Source: Ignavibacteria bacterium (lineage in GTDB: Bacteria; Bacteroidota; Ignavibacteria; Kapaibacteriales; UBA961). From it: a DNA stretch of 64,000 bases. Location of the stretch: positions 441,464 to 505,463 of the forward strand of contig JADJXV010000003.1 of assembly GCA_016720145.1 (NCBI GenBank). The letters are read 5' to 3'. The notes under the pieces were generated by a model. It did not search any database and had not been told where the DNA came from. It saw only the letters and a program-made list of their open reading frames with translations. The position numbers were made by a program, and so were the translations under genes. Below, piece after piece: positions 37,661 to 45,956 of this stretch (positions are counted from its first letter, which is position 1; the number at the start of each line of letters is the position of its first letter).

Positions 37661-39184
37661 TTATTCACCATAAAATCTTCGTTCTCCAGCCAAATACACT
37701 GCCTTTACTTTAGTGGTCAAAATCTCTTCCTCAGTGCAAGTAGTGAGATTATTATCATGAATCACAATATCAGCATCAAATTTAGGCTTAATAATTCCCC
37801 GCCTATAGCCCATTTGGGCTGCTTCATGTGCCCAATGAGTATAGGCGAGTAGGGCTTCCTGACGGGTAATACATTCTTTTTCGAACCAAGGATCACTCCA
37901 ACCGAATGGTACTCGGCGTACGAAAGCATCGATTCCTAGGAGAGGATTGCAGGACTCTATCGGGAAATCCGAACCTGCGGAAATTGCAATTCCACTATTC
38001 CGCAGCGAACGCCACGGATAGGCGTATCTACATCGTTTTCCAAGACGTTGCTGTGCCATTGAAGCATCGCTTATACAGTGGACAGGTTGCATGGCAGCTA
38101 CGACATTTAGATCGGCAAATCGCTGCTGGTCCTTTGGGTGGACGAGCTGTGCATGTTCAATTCTCAATGTTCGTGATTCATCAGCTAGCTCCTCTTCACG
38201 CAGGCGCTGATAGACGTTCAGTACCATTCGATTGGCAGCGTCACCGATCGCATGAGTCGATATATCCCATTGATATTCAAGACCAATTTTGGCTTTACGG
38301 TAGAGTTCATCCTCGCTTAACAGCATGATGCCTTTGTTCTTCGGTGAATCAGAGTACGACTCAAGCAGAGCAGCCCCTCGTGAACCAAGCGCGCCATCAG
38401 CATAAAATTTCAACCCCACTACTCTAAACACCTCACCAATAGCAGGTAATACTCCTTCATTAATCCATTCGTTATTTTGTGCTTTGATGTACGATTGGAC
38501 CCTAATCGGTAACTCTGCTCTCTCGGCTAACATCGCAAAATGAGGCAATAGATGCGGTGATACATCCATGTCATGAACTTCGGTAATGCCATGAGAAATA
38601 CACTCTTGCGCTGCCGAACGAAGGCAGGCGATTTGTTCTTCAGTCGAATAAGGCGGTAGTAATGAACGTACCAAATCCATTGCATTGTCGATCAATATGC
38701 CGGTTGGATTACCGGCTTTATCTTTGAGAATTTGACCTCCGGGTGGATTGGTCGTCGTGGCAGCAATACCGGCAAGCTTCATCGCATACGAATTCACCCA
38801 AGCTGCATGTCCATCAGCACGCGAGAGATATACCGGTACATCGGAATATATACTATCGAGCATTTCTGCCGTTGGGTAAGACTTTACACTCCACAATTCT
38901 TGATTCCATCCCATACCCACTATCCAGCCACCACGGGTTGACGTGTGTTCAATTGCACGACTTATACATTCTTCAGGACTTCGAACATCATAAAGCGAAA
39001 GTCCTCTCAGTCGGGCGCCCAATCCAAAAATATGAGCATGGGAATCTACCAAACCTGGCAAAGCCCAAGCATCGGGATACCAATGATTCCCTGCTTCACT
39101 AATAATTCGAACACCACCAAAAATCGGCTCGACAGTTCTGATACGGCCACGTTCGATAGTTATAATTGCCTGAATGGGTTCCAT
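37661..39184 (-). CDS. Amidohydrolase family 3 protein (YtcJ-like)
   Basis: 507-residue metal-dependent amidohydrolase of the YtcJ/exoenzyme-regulatory type. The first metal-binding motif is 'VDSHAHI', after the composite beta-strands of the N-terminus. Further signatures are 'GGWIVGMGWNQELW', 'LSRADGHAAWVNSYAM', 'GITEVHDMDVSP' (Asp where many relatives also have Asp), 'LRIEHAQLV' and 'AISAGSDFPIE', with the final beta-sandwich part 'KFDADIVIHDNNLTT'. Members hydrolyse amide or N-acyl bonds of varied substrates; the real substrate cannot be given. No signal peptide, so cytoplasmic. It is the last gene of a minus-strand run, separated by a terminator from the ferredoxin gene. Confidence 0.88.
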   Translation of the reverse strand: MEPIQAIITIERGRIRTVEPIFGGVRIISEAGNHWYPDAWALPGLVDSHAHIFGLGARLRGLSLYDVRSPEECISRAIEHTSTRGGWIVGMGWNQELWSVKSYPTAEMLDSIYSDVPVYLSRADGHAAWVNSYAMKLAGIAATTTNPPGGQILKDKAGNPTGILIDNAMDLVRSLLPPYSTEEQIACLRSAAQECISHGITEVHDMDVSPHLLPHFAMLAERAELPIRVQSYIKAQNNEWINEGVLPAIGEVFRVVGLKFYADGALGSRGAALLESYSDSPKNKGIMLLSEDELYRKAKIGLEYQWDISTHAIGDAANRMVLNVYQRLREEELADESRTLRIEHAQLVHPKDQQRFADLNVVAAMQPVHCISDASMAQQRLGKRCRYAYPWRSLRNSGIAISAGSDFPIESCNPLLGIDAFVRRVPFGWSDPWFEKECITRQEALLAYTHWAHEAAQMGYRRGIIKPKFDADIVIHDNNLTTCTEEEILTTKVKAVYLAGERRFYGE

Positions 39185-39208
39185 AGTAGTTCGACAGTAC
39201 TATTGTTA

Positions 39209-39245
39209 TAAAAAAAAACCGACACAGATGGTGGTATCGGCTTTA
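39209..39245 (-). terminator. Intrinsic terminator after the ferredoxin gene
   Basis: Read on the minus strand, AGCCGATAC pairs with GTGTCGGTT using two G-U pairs and is followed by a run of T. It lies about 32 bases behind the 39277-39624 stop codon and before the amidohydrolase start. Confidence 0.7.
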
Positions 39246-39276
39246 TAATAATTACAATCTAAATAGTTACGACAGA

Positions 39277-39624
39277 TTAGCTTCTTCGACGGTCAGGGTC
39301 GATGACATTCAGATATTCTACTTTTGCGATTAGCTTTTCTTCCGATTCGACGTTTTCAGGGTCCGGCAAGCAGCAGTCAACCGGGCAGACAGCCGCACAT
39401 TGAGGTTCGTCGTGGAATGTCTTGCATTCGGTACATTTGTCGGGAACGATATAGTAATAATCCGGTGACCAGAAATCCCTATGAAATTTCCCCGGTGAAG
39501 TAGAATCTGTATAGGTTGTATCTCCAAGCGACCACACCACTCCGGATTCGTAAATCGCTGTATTTGGACATTCAGGTTCGCATGCCCCACAATTAATACA
39601 GTCGCTTGTTATGTAAATAGCCAT
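39277..39624 (-). CDS. 2[4Fe-4S] ferredoxin
   Basis: 115 residues with two cluster-binding motifs. The first is C9-x2-C12-x2-C15-x3-C19-P; the second is C64-x2-C67-x8-C76-x3-C80-P, the spacing of the chromatium-type (Alvin-like) low-potential ferredoxins. A ~45-residue insert between them ('YESGVVWSLGDTTYTDST...') and a charged tail make it longer than the 80-residue norm, which is seen in many FCB bacteria. The protein carries electrons in the cytoplasm; its partner is unknown. It follows the phosphoglycerate mutase gene by 52 bases on the same strand. Confidence 0.92.
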   Translation of the reverse strand: MAIYITSDCINCGACEPECPNTAIYESGVVWSLGDTTYTDSTSPGKFHRDFWSPDYYYIVPDKCTECKTFHDEPQCAAVCPVDCCLPDPENVESEEKLIAKVEYLNVIDPDRRRS

Positions 39625-39676
39625 TCATTTATTCCTTATTTGAAAAATACATGTTGTTAATTTTCGAAGATTGATA

Positions 39677-40285
39677 TTATTCTAAGTATTTTTTATCTAA
39701 TACCTTTAATTCATTGTCAAGCGTATAAAGCTGTGGAATTCCCGTTGGAATATTGAGCTCAAGAATTTGTTCTTTCGTTAATTTATCCAGCTCGGCTACT
39801 AATGCTCTGAGTGAATTCCCATGGGCGGTAATCATCACGTTTTTCCCCTGCTTGAGAAGTGGTATGATATGGTCGTGATAATAGGGTAATACTCGCTCTT
39901 GCGTCATTTTGAGAGATTCTCCGTTCGGCGGTGGGATATCATAACTCCTCCTCCAAATTTTCAATTGATCCATTCCATACTCCCGACCAATATCATCTTT
40001 ATTAAGTCCTTGCAAATCACCATAATGACGTTCGTTCAATGCCTGATTACGTTCGGTCGGAATATTTGATTTGCCGGCGGTAGTGAGAGCTATCTCAGCA
40101 GTTCTGATAGCACGCTTAAGCACGGAAGTGAATAAATAATCAATGGGATACGGAGCAATTAGTTTACCGGCTTTAGCAGCTTCCATCTCACCTTTAGGTG
40201 ATAAATCAATATCCACCCAACCGGTAAATCGATTCTCTAAATTCCAAATTGACTCTCCATGCCGTAATAGTATTAAATATGCCAT
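39677..40285 (-). CDS. gpmA: 2,3-bisphosphoglycerate-dependent phosphoglycerate mutase
   Basis: 202 residues. Interconverts 3- and 2-phosphoglycerate in glycolysis and gluconeogenesis. The phosphohistidine motif 'LLRHGES' (His9), 'ENRFTGWVDIDLSPKG', 'TSVLKRAIRTAE', 'NERHYGDLQGLNK' and the second catalytic His155 in 'ITAHGNSLRAL' are all present. The ending 'LELNIPTGIPQLYTLD' is the expected substrate-proximal segment. It is shorter than the 247-residue E. coli enzyme because a mid-chain insertion of the long form is absent, which is normal for many Bacteroidota. It lies 18 bases after the DUF1801-like gene. Confidence 0.95.
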   Translation of the reverse strand: MAYLILLRHGESIWNLENRFTGWVDIDLSPKGEMEAAKAGKLIAPYPIDYLFTSVLKRAIRTAEIALTTAGKSNIPTERNQALNERHYGDLQGLNKDDIGREYGMDQLKIWRRSYDIPPPNGESLKMTQERVLPYYHDHIIPLLKQGKNVMITAHGNSLRALVAELDKLTKEQILELNIPTGIPQLYTLDNELKVLDKKYLE

Positions 40286-40302
40286 TCGTGTATTCCTTTG
40301 AA

Positions 40303-40734
40303 TTAATTTTTCGTGATTCGAGACTTGGTTTTCAAATTATCAATTGTAACTGCTTGAAGGAGTAATTCATGGATAATTGTGATATCGTCCGGTGAGACAT
40401 TCTCTACCGAACTGTATTGTTTGTAATATACTTGCTTGCGATTGCCTTTATCGAGATACGAAAATTTATCGACTAATTGATTACCATCACAAAAGCCGAA
40501 TTGGACTCCGTTCATCGCTACATTACCCCATGGCACAGATGCCGGCCAGAGATAACAAATTCGAGAATTGCCGTAAAAATAGGGAACATTATAGCTTAAT
40601 TTTTCCGTGCAATGTGGAATCGTTTCCAAGATAACCTGACGGAATAGGTTCATTATTTCCAATTCACCCGGCTGAACATACGCATAGCAATCTTCCAATG
40701 AGGCAAAATTTACATTCTGGAATTTATTTTTCAT
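40303..40734 (-). CDS. DUF1801/YdhG-like protein
   Basis: 143 residues without signal or membrane segment. The pattern 'ILETIPHCTEKLSYNVPYFYGNSRICYLWP' followed by 'VQFGFCDGNQLVD' and a final 'LLLQAVTIDN' helix matches the DUF1801 (YdhG-like) fold, an alpha/beta domain related to the frataxin-like YdhG structures. The biochemical role of the family is not known. The first bases overlap the end of the methylmalonyl-CoA epimerase gene by 11, so the two genes are translationally coupled. Confidence 0.75.
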   Translation of the reverse strand: MKNKFQNVNFASLEDCYAYVQPGELEIMNLFRQVILETIPHCTEKLSYNVPYFYGNSRICYLWPASVPWGNVAMNGVQFGFCDGNQLVDKFSYLDKGNRKQVYYKQYSSVENVSPDDITIIHELLLQAVTIDNLKTKSRITKN

Positions 40735-41140
40735 TCGTAACTATCGGTTCGCAAAGCTCCATGAGTACACCACCGGTTGACTTTGGATGGAGAAATGCTA
40801 TAAGCATGTCGTGTGCGCCATGACGAGGTTCATTATTTACGAGCGAGATACCCTCATCACTCAATCTGGAAAGTTCGTTCGAAACACTATCACTCGCAAA
40901 CGCAATATGATGAATTCCTTCACCTCTTTTGTCGAGAAATTTAGCGATGGGTGAATCCGGCGAGGTAGGTGCAGTAAGCTCCAACAGTACATCTCCGACT
41001 TTGAATGACGCAATGGATACTTTTTGTTCTTCGACTACTTCCGTATGAAATTTATCCACATTAAAGATCTTTTGATACAATGCTTTACTTGCGTCTAGGT
41101 CTCGAACAGCAATGCCGATATGATTTAGGGAAGTGATCAT
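40724..41140 (-). CDS. mce: Methylmalonyl-CoA epimerase
   Basis: 138-residue vicinal-oxygen-chelate protein. It interconverts (2R)- and (2S)-methylmalonyl-CoA in the propionate/succinate pathway. Two beta-alpha-beta-beta-beta halves are seen, opening 'LNHIGIAVRDLDAS' (metal ligand His7) and 'GEGIHHIAFASD' (His77/His78), with the final ligand Glu129 in 'GGVLMELCEP' and the family signature 'HPKSTGGVL'. Length is typical. The start codon overlaps the stop of the upstream nucleotidyltransferase gene by one base (TAATG), so the two are coupled. Its presence suggests propionyl-CoA metabolism through a methylmalonyl-CoA mutase located elsewhere. Confidence 0.94.
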   Translation of the reverse strand: MITSLNHIGIAVRDLDASKALYQKIFNVDKFHTEVVEEQKVSIASFKVGDVLLELTAPTSPDSPIAKFLDKRGEGIHHIAFASDSVSNELSRLSDEGISLVNNEPRHGAHDMLIAFLHPKSTGGVLMELCEPIVTNEK

Positions 41141-41928
41141 TATTTGTTCGCTACTATCGATTGGTTGGATAAATACACTTCTTCCGCTTTTGCTAATTGT
41201 TCGACAGTATTAATTCCAAGAAATTCATCAAAATTCTTTGCTTTTACTGCATTAAAATTCATACCTTTACGGAGGAATAGTTCAACGATATCCGTCAAAT
41301 AATACTCACCTTGCGCATTGGAATTTTCCACTTCTTTCAGTACAGAATAGAGCGAAATTCCATTAATGATAAAAATTCCTGTATTCACCTCTGTGATTTT
41401 CTTGACTTCTTCATCCGCATCTTTTTCTTCGATAATTTTCAGGAATTCTCCTTTAGAATTACGATAGATCCGACCGTAACCTGTTGGATTATCAGTAGTA
41501 GCAGATAATACACTTCCTGATAAGAATCCACGAAATCTTTGATGTTCTTCTATAAATTGAGCGAGTGTTTCGATGCGTAAGAGTGGTGTATCTCCTGTAA
41601 TTATAAGCACATCGCCGTAAAAATCATCTAGAAAAGGTTCGGTCTGCATCACGGCATGCCCTGTCCCCAATAATTCGGTTTGCTCGGCAGTATCCACCCA
41701 CGGATACTCTTTATCTAAATAGTCGATGACGATGTTTTTATGGTGACCGACGACGACAATTATACGCTTGGGATTGAGTGGCACGACCTGTGAAAGTACA
41801 TGACCAATCAGTGGCTTACCGGCTACTTCTGCCATTACTTTTGGTACATCAGGATTATTCATTCTTTTGCCCTTACCGGCGGCAAGAATAACGCACGCAA
41901 TATCTGCAATATGGTAGGTATAATTCAT
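41140..41928 (-). CDS. Nucleotidyltransferase, GlmU N-terminal domain only
   Basis: 262 residues of the NTP-transferase Rossmann-like fold. The signature 'VILAAGKGKRMNNPDVPKVM' matches the L-x-A-G-x-G-T-R-M-x-S-x-x-P-K loop, with Lys where Thr is usual, and is followed by 'LGTGHAV', 'ITGDTPLLR', 'GYGRIYRNSKGEFLKIIEEKDA' and 'EVNTGIFII', all as in the uridyltransferase domain of GlmU. The left-handed beta-helix acetyltransferase half is absent, so a bifunctional GlmU is not made from this gene. It may form UDP-N-acetylglucosamine from GlcNAc-1-phosphate or act on a related sugar phosphate. It is the second gene after panD, with 15 bases between. Confidence 0.87.
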   Translation of the reverse strand: MNYTYHIADIACVILAAGKGKRMNNPDVPKVMAEVAGKPLIGHVLSQVVPLNPKRIIVVVGHHKNIVIDYLDKEYPWVDTAEQTELLGTGHAVMQTEPFLDDFYGDVLIITGDTPLLRIETLAQFIEEHQRFRGFLSGSVLSATTDNPTGYGRIYRNSKGEFLKIIEEKDADEEVKKITEVNTGIFIINGISLYSVLKEVENSNAQGEYYLTDIVELFLRKGMNFNAVKAKNFDEFLGINTVEQLAKAEEVYLSNQSIVANK

Positions 41929-41943
41929 GGTTGGTGGGGAACG

Positions 41944-42336
41944 TTATTCAATGGCGTAAATAGTATTTGCCTCAACGGAGAAGCGTTTGTCTATGATAGT
42001 ATTATCATCATCGACAAGAACGACAGTCGGGCGGTGGTTTTGGGCTTCTTCGTCCGTCATATTTGCATAACTGATAATAATAATTCTATCACCGACTGCT
42101 CCTCTGCGAGCAGCAGCACCATTGAGACAAATTGTACGACTCCCGCGTTCACCGGTAATCACATACGTCTCTAAGCGTTCACCATTATTAATATTTACGA
42201 CTGCGACTTTTTCATAAGCAATTAAATCCGCCGCTTCCATCAGGTCTTCGTCGATCGTCAAGCTGCCCTCATAATTGAGCTCCGCTTGCGTTATACGCGC
42301 ACGATGGATTTTGGATTTGAACATGATACGTTCCAT
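41944..42336 (-). CDS. panD: Aspartate 1-decarboxylase precursor
   Basis: 130-residue pyruvoyl enzyme that makes beta-alanine from aspartate for pantothenate and coenzyme A. The self-cleavage site 'YEGS' lies at residues 22-25, with the bond Gly24-Ser25 giving the pyruvoyl group at Ser25, exactly as in E. coli PanD. Other family segments present are 'MFKSKIHRARITQAELNY', 'NGERLETYVI', 'ICLNGAAARRGAVGDRIIIISYA' and 'PTVVLVDDDN'. GAGGTG precedes the ATG at a good distance. It begins a new group of genes after mutY, with a -7 box at 42377-42384. Confidence 0.96.
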   Translation of the reverse strand: MERIMFKSKIHRARITQAELNYEGSLTIDEDLMEAADLIAYEKVAVVNINNGERLETYVITGERGSRTICLNGAAARRGAVGDRIIIISYANMTDEEAQNHRPTVVLVDDDNTIIDKRFSVEANTIYAIE

Positions 42337-42376
42337 TTTTCACCTCTTAAAAGTCGTATTCTCACAAAAATTTTCA

Positions 42377-42384
42377 CAAAATTA
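42377..42384 (-). promoter_or_regulatory. -7 box (TAATTTTG) upstream of panD
   Basis: The plus-strand CAAAATTA reads TAATTTTG on the minus strand, 41 bases before the panD start. It may start transcription of the panD to gpmA run. Confidence 0.38.
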
Positions 42385-42443
42385 CCACAATTTCATCAAA
42401 ATGAATATCGCCGGCAAGAGTGACTTCATTCGACAGCACAGAA

Positions 42444-43345
42444 TCATCCCTCTGACAGGCGAATATTACCTAAATGAAGAGTACATATCCCCTCTTTTTC
42501 CAATTGAATAATAAGTGAATGAATCCAATCGGTATCATCGGTAGTCGCAGCAAAACCAAACAAATGATTTGTAATTTCCTGAACTGATATAGCACCATGT
42601 GTCGAACGTAACAGCTCGACAATTCGCCCCTCCAAATTCTCCGTGGCACTCCGTAACGTGATGGTTCGGAACGCTTTACAGGTGGAACATCTACCATTTC
42701 ACCGGATGACAAGCATACCGAACCTAAGGGACATTCCTTACATTTCGGTTTACGAGCTGTGCAGAATGATGAGCCAATATCCATCACCGCTTGATGCCAC
42801 ATTGATGATTCTCCTCGAGGAAATATCTTCTCAGCGAGTTCATCTATTTCTTTCACAGGCAGCAGCATAGACGTCGTCGTCATTTTGGATGCGATTCGAG
42901 AATAGACTCTCCGAATATTCACATCGACGACTGCGACATTTTGTTTGAAGCAGAACGCCAATAATGCTGAAGCAGTATAATTTCCAATTCCAATTAATTC
43001 AAGCAGTTCGTGTTTTGTTGAGGGTATTTCTCCATCATATTTATCGACAATACTACGCGCGCAATCACGCAAACGAAGTGCTCGGCTATTATAACCCATT
43101 CCTTGCCATGCTCGGATGACTTCAGAGTTTGTAGCCGTTGCAAGTCGTTGTATTGTAGGGAATTTCTCCAAAAACAGTGGCAATTTTTCTGCAACTCTTG
43201 AGGTCTGTGTTTGCTGGAGCATCACTTCTGAGACGAGGGTTACAAACGGCTCGGGAGTTTCCTTTCGCCAAGGAAACTCCCGTTTATTATCCGCATACCA
43301 CGTCATCAGCAATTGCCGGAATGTACGTATGTCTTTTTGATTCAT
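42444..43345 (-). CDS. mutY: A/G-specific adenine DNA glycosylase, one-base frameshift
   Basis: MutY removes adenine mispaired with 8-oxoguanine. Visible are the glutamate region 'SEVMLQQTQTSRV', the helix-hairpin-helix 'LIGIGNYTASALLAF', the catalytic Asp in 'VAVVDVNIRR' and an iron-sulphur cluster with spacing C-x6-C-x2-C-x5-C ('FCTARKPKCKECPLGSVC'). The frame then breaks: after 'PRRIWRG' the family-like sequence continues in another frame as 'RIVELLRSTHGAISVQEI...' to a stop at 42444. One G missing from the GGGG run at about 42630 explains it; as sequenced the first frame ends at 42470. The gene starts directly after the stop of the gingipain-like gene (TAAATG). The C-terminal 8-oxoG recognition (NUDIX-like) domain is absent even after correction, replaced by a short winged-helix-like tail. 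Confidence 0.88.
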
Positions 43346-45502
43346 TTAGTTCGCTACGACAATCTTCATAGTTTGCGTCTGTTTATCGCGTGAAATCGTG
43401 AGTAAATACACACCTGCACTCACACGATTACCTGTAGAATTCATGACATTCCACCGAATGGTATGATTACCTTCCGCATAATTACCCTGACCAAGAGTGG
43501 CGACTGTCGCACCTGTAAGATCAGTAATTTCAAGGAGTAGCTCACCTGCACGTTCATTAGTAAATTGAATGTCTGTATAGTGTACTGCCGGCATTGGCGT
43601 ACATTCGAGCGATGAAACGAGGGAGGGCATTTCTTCCACACCGACAGGTGGCATGGCTTGGATACTTATGCTGTCACTTACATCATAAAAGCTACCGGTG
43701 GCTGATTGTCTCAAGGTGGCAGCGCGTATAAAATATGTGTATGTGTTACCGGAAATTACGTTAGTATCCTCATAACTTGTTTGTTTGAGTATAGTTGGAT
43801 TTAACAATTTGAAAGTTTTGACCAATGCGTCATCACGATAGACAAAATATCCATCTACTTTTTTCTCATTGGCTTGGTCTGAATAATTCCATTCCAATGA
43901 AATCGGTCCGCCACCGCCTGCCGGCTTGACCTGTACAATTTTATCCGGTTTTGGTAAAGCCCCGAATTCCATGTTCATTCTGAGGGTAGGATCACCGAGG
44001 AGAGATTGGTGGATAAATCGTGTACCGTAGGAATAGCGATAAAGACCATCCGGGTATTGTACTGAAAAATCAATACCATACATGTAATTGGCAGTAACAT
44101 TGGTATAACTGTTATTTTGAGAAAGAACGGTTGAATATCCGATTGTTTTACCAATTCCCATGTGCTGATAGTAGCTGTGCGGACGCCCGACCCATGAACA
44201 AGTAAGCGCTGCGCCGTTTGACGCCAAGACTGAACGCATAATATTATTTTTAGAATCCCAATCACCAAAATAACTACCGAAAAGCATTGTAAATACTGCG
44301 TTTACAGGTTTCGTCACAAAATCAGTCGTCGTACCGACACCACCACAACTTGTGTAGCTGCCTCCTCCACATCCATAAGCCCATAACGCATTCGTATCTT
44401 TTACTAAATCAAAGTAATTACCTGCTTTCACATTCTCATTGCCAAGTAATGCCGAGAAATTTCTCCATGCAGAATTTGAAAACATATCACCACCATAACT
44501 ACCAAAATTATCTGCAATTACACCTAAAGTTTTAGGTGAAATACGACCGGTTCTGTATGCGTGATTTTTATCCAAATATCGCCTGTACAAATCGAGCTCC
44601 GATGCAAGTAAAGTTGCGTGTTTTGATGAATCCATAAACGCAGGCATGTTATAAAAGTCCACACGACCAATTTGCAGTTCAATAGTAATCGGTGATAAAT
44701 TTTCATCAAAAGACGTCAAGTCAAATTTACCGTCACCGGGAATATTCTTATTCTCGGCTCTGCTTGCAACTGTAATATTGACCGATTTATCATTCCACAC
44801 TCCATCGACATCACCGTAATAGCAATCTGCAGGCCACGCGCCTTGATGATCAGGATGTCCGTCAGGATATAAATTTCCTGAATAAGGCACTGCAATTCTC
44901 CCCAAAATAAAAACAGACTTGAGATTTGCTTTGTCTTTGTTATACTCTTGCATTATAACAGCTTTGACCGTTTTTACAGCATTACCATCGAACGCCTCCG
45001 TGCGGCTGACATACCGGCGGACAACGCTGAATCCCTCTGTTTTAAGGTCATCCATTAATCGGGTGATTTCAGTTGAGAGTGGAGTCGCAATCGCGCTATC
45101 AACGAGAAGCAATACTTTGCCTCGCCAGACAGCGGGTGTCACTTCAATTCCAGACATCGCATAACCTACTGCTATATATGAAATTGTATCATTAATGACT
45201 TTCTTCTGGAGTACCTGGTATTCATACTCTTTGCCAATTTCTATCTCGGTATCTGCAAATTCAACAGCACCTGAGTCCAAATCAACAATCGGCTGTCCCC
45301 AAATTTGAGACTGCGCAGTTCGCCTGTAAACTTGATAATGCTGAGCAAATTTATCGAGAGGCCAGGATATTTTGATAGAAGGGGCAGGAGATTTTTGGGT
45401 GGTAATTTTCAACATAACTGCATAATCTTTTGGCGTTTGCGAGTGCATCACACCAAGTGATATCAAGAAAGTACACAGTAATAGAGTAAAGATTTGTTTC
45501 AT
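43346..45502 (-). CDS. Gingipain (C25)-like secreted protein, catalytic residues apparently lost, T9SS tail
   Basis: 718 residues with a signal peptide ('IFTLLLCTFLISLGVMHSQ') and AAAGGA before the ATG. An Fn3-like domain ('IKISWPLDKFAQHYQVYRR') leads into a caspase/gingipain-type alpha-beta region: 'GKVLLLVDSAIATPLSTEI', 'SVFILGRIAVPYSG', 'DCYYGDVDG' and 'IELQIGRVDFY', closing with the typical 'FIHQSLLGDPTLRM'. Where C25 peptidases have a G-H-G histidine and an S-C nucleophile, this protein has 'YGCGGGSY' and 'FGSYFGDWD', so it is probably a non-catalytic relative. A second Fn3-like domain and a T9SS type A tail ('LEITDLTGATVATLG', 'VSAGVYLLTISRD') follow. Surface protein; ligand unknown. 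Confidence 0.82.
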   Translation of the reverse strand: MKQIFTLLLCTFLISLGVMHSQTPKDYAVMLKITTQKSPAPSIKISWPLDKFAQHYQVYRRTAQSQIWGQPIVDLDSGAVEFADTEIEIGKEYEYQVLQKKVINDTISYIAVGYAMSGIEVTPAVWRGKVLLLVDSAIATPLSTEITRLMDDLKTEGFSVVRRYVSRTEAFDGNAVKTVKAVIMQEYNKDKANLKSVFILGRIAVPYSGNLYPDGHPDHQGAWPADCYYGDVDGVWNDKSVNITVASRAENKNIPGDGKFDLTSFDENLSPITIELQIGRVDFYNMPAFMDSSKHATLLASELDLYRRYLDKNHAYRTGRISPKTLGVIADNFGSYGGDMFSNSAWRNFSALLGNENVKAGNYFDLVKDTNALWAYGCGGGSYTSCGGVGTTTDFVTKPVNAVFTMLFGSYFGDWDSKNNIMRSVLASNGAALTCSWVGRPHSYYQHMGIGKTIGYSTVLSQNNSYTNVTANYMYGIDFSVQYPDGLYRYSYGTRFIHQSLLGDPTLRMNMEFGALPKPDKIVQVKPAGGGGPISLEWNYSDQANEKKVDGYFVYRDDALVKTFKLLNPTILKQTSYEDTNVISGNTYTYFIRAATLRQSATGSFYDVSDSISIQAMPPVGVEEMPSLVSSLECTPMPAVHYTDIQFTNERAGELLLEITDLTGATVATLGQGNYAEGNHTIRWNVMNSTGNRVSAGVYLLTISRDKQTQTMKIVVAN

Positions 45503-45552
45503 GAGTATTCCTTTCTAAAAGTTGTAATAATTGCGTAGAATTTCATTGGATG

Positions 45553-45560
45553 CAAAATTA
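45553..45560 (-). promoter_or_regulatory. -7 box (TAATTTTG) upstream of the gingipain-like gene
   Basis: The plus-strand CAAAATTA reads TAATTTTG on the minus strand, followed by CAT, 51 bases before the ATG at 45502. It would drive the gingipain-like gene and mutY. Confidence 0.4.
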
Positions 45561-45860
45561 CAGAAAATCGAGTAGGTATGCTGCGATTGATGTGGAAATT
45601 TTACGCAGACTTTTTATAATTCCAGTGTAGGACAAAATCGCATACTTCAAAAAGCAAACGTATTTTCGGTAATAATAGATTGTAAGAAATTTGAGACTGG
45701 TAAAGTGATTATACTCTATGTTCATTTCTGAATGAACGATTATCCGGTAATTCAAAGAAAACACCGAATAAATAGAGGTTTGATAACGGTTTGTTTCATA
45801 ATTCACATCTAAGAAGATACGCCTCTAGCGGGGTCGAATGTGAGTAGAAGTTTCTTAACC

Positions 45861-45891
45861 AAAAAAAAATTCGACCCCAGCGGGGTCGAAT
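45861..45891 (-). terminator. Hairpin with T-run after the 45957-46589 gene
   Basis: On the minus strand, a perfect 10-bp stem (ATTCGACCCC / GGGGTCGAAT, arms 45869-45878 and 45882-45891 on plus, three-base loop) is followed by nine T. It therefore works as an intrinsic terminator for the minus-strand gene ending at 45957. It is built from part of a short direct repeat, so it may be a dispersed element used as a terminator. Confidence 0.75.
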
Positions 45892-45956
45892 GTGTGTAGC
45901 GAGAATTATCATACAAAAACTTGAATACAAGCATTCATCAGCTTGTGGAAGACTGA

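Larger units (their letters stand above)
45503..45956. other. Intergenic region with -7 box and a hairpin repeat
   Basis: 454 bases with no credible gene; one 82-codon open frame here is AT-rich and lacks any protein-like pattern. It contains the -7 box at 45553-45560, two near-identical 21-base copies of AGCGGGGTCGAATGTGWGTAG (45827-45847 and 45879-45899), and the hairpin at 45861-45891. Confidence 0.6.

Noticed and set aside
45558..45806. 82-codon open frame on the minus strand
   Set aside because: Composition is that of AT-rich non-coding DNA (Tyr, Ile and Ser excess), no ribosome binding site, no recognisable pattern, and it overlaps the promoter region of the gingipain-like gene's neighbour.
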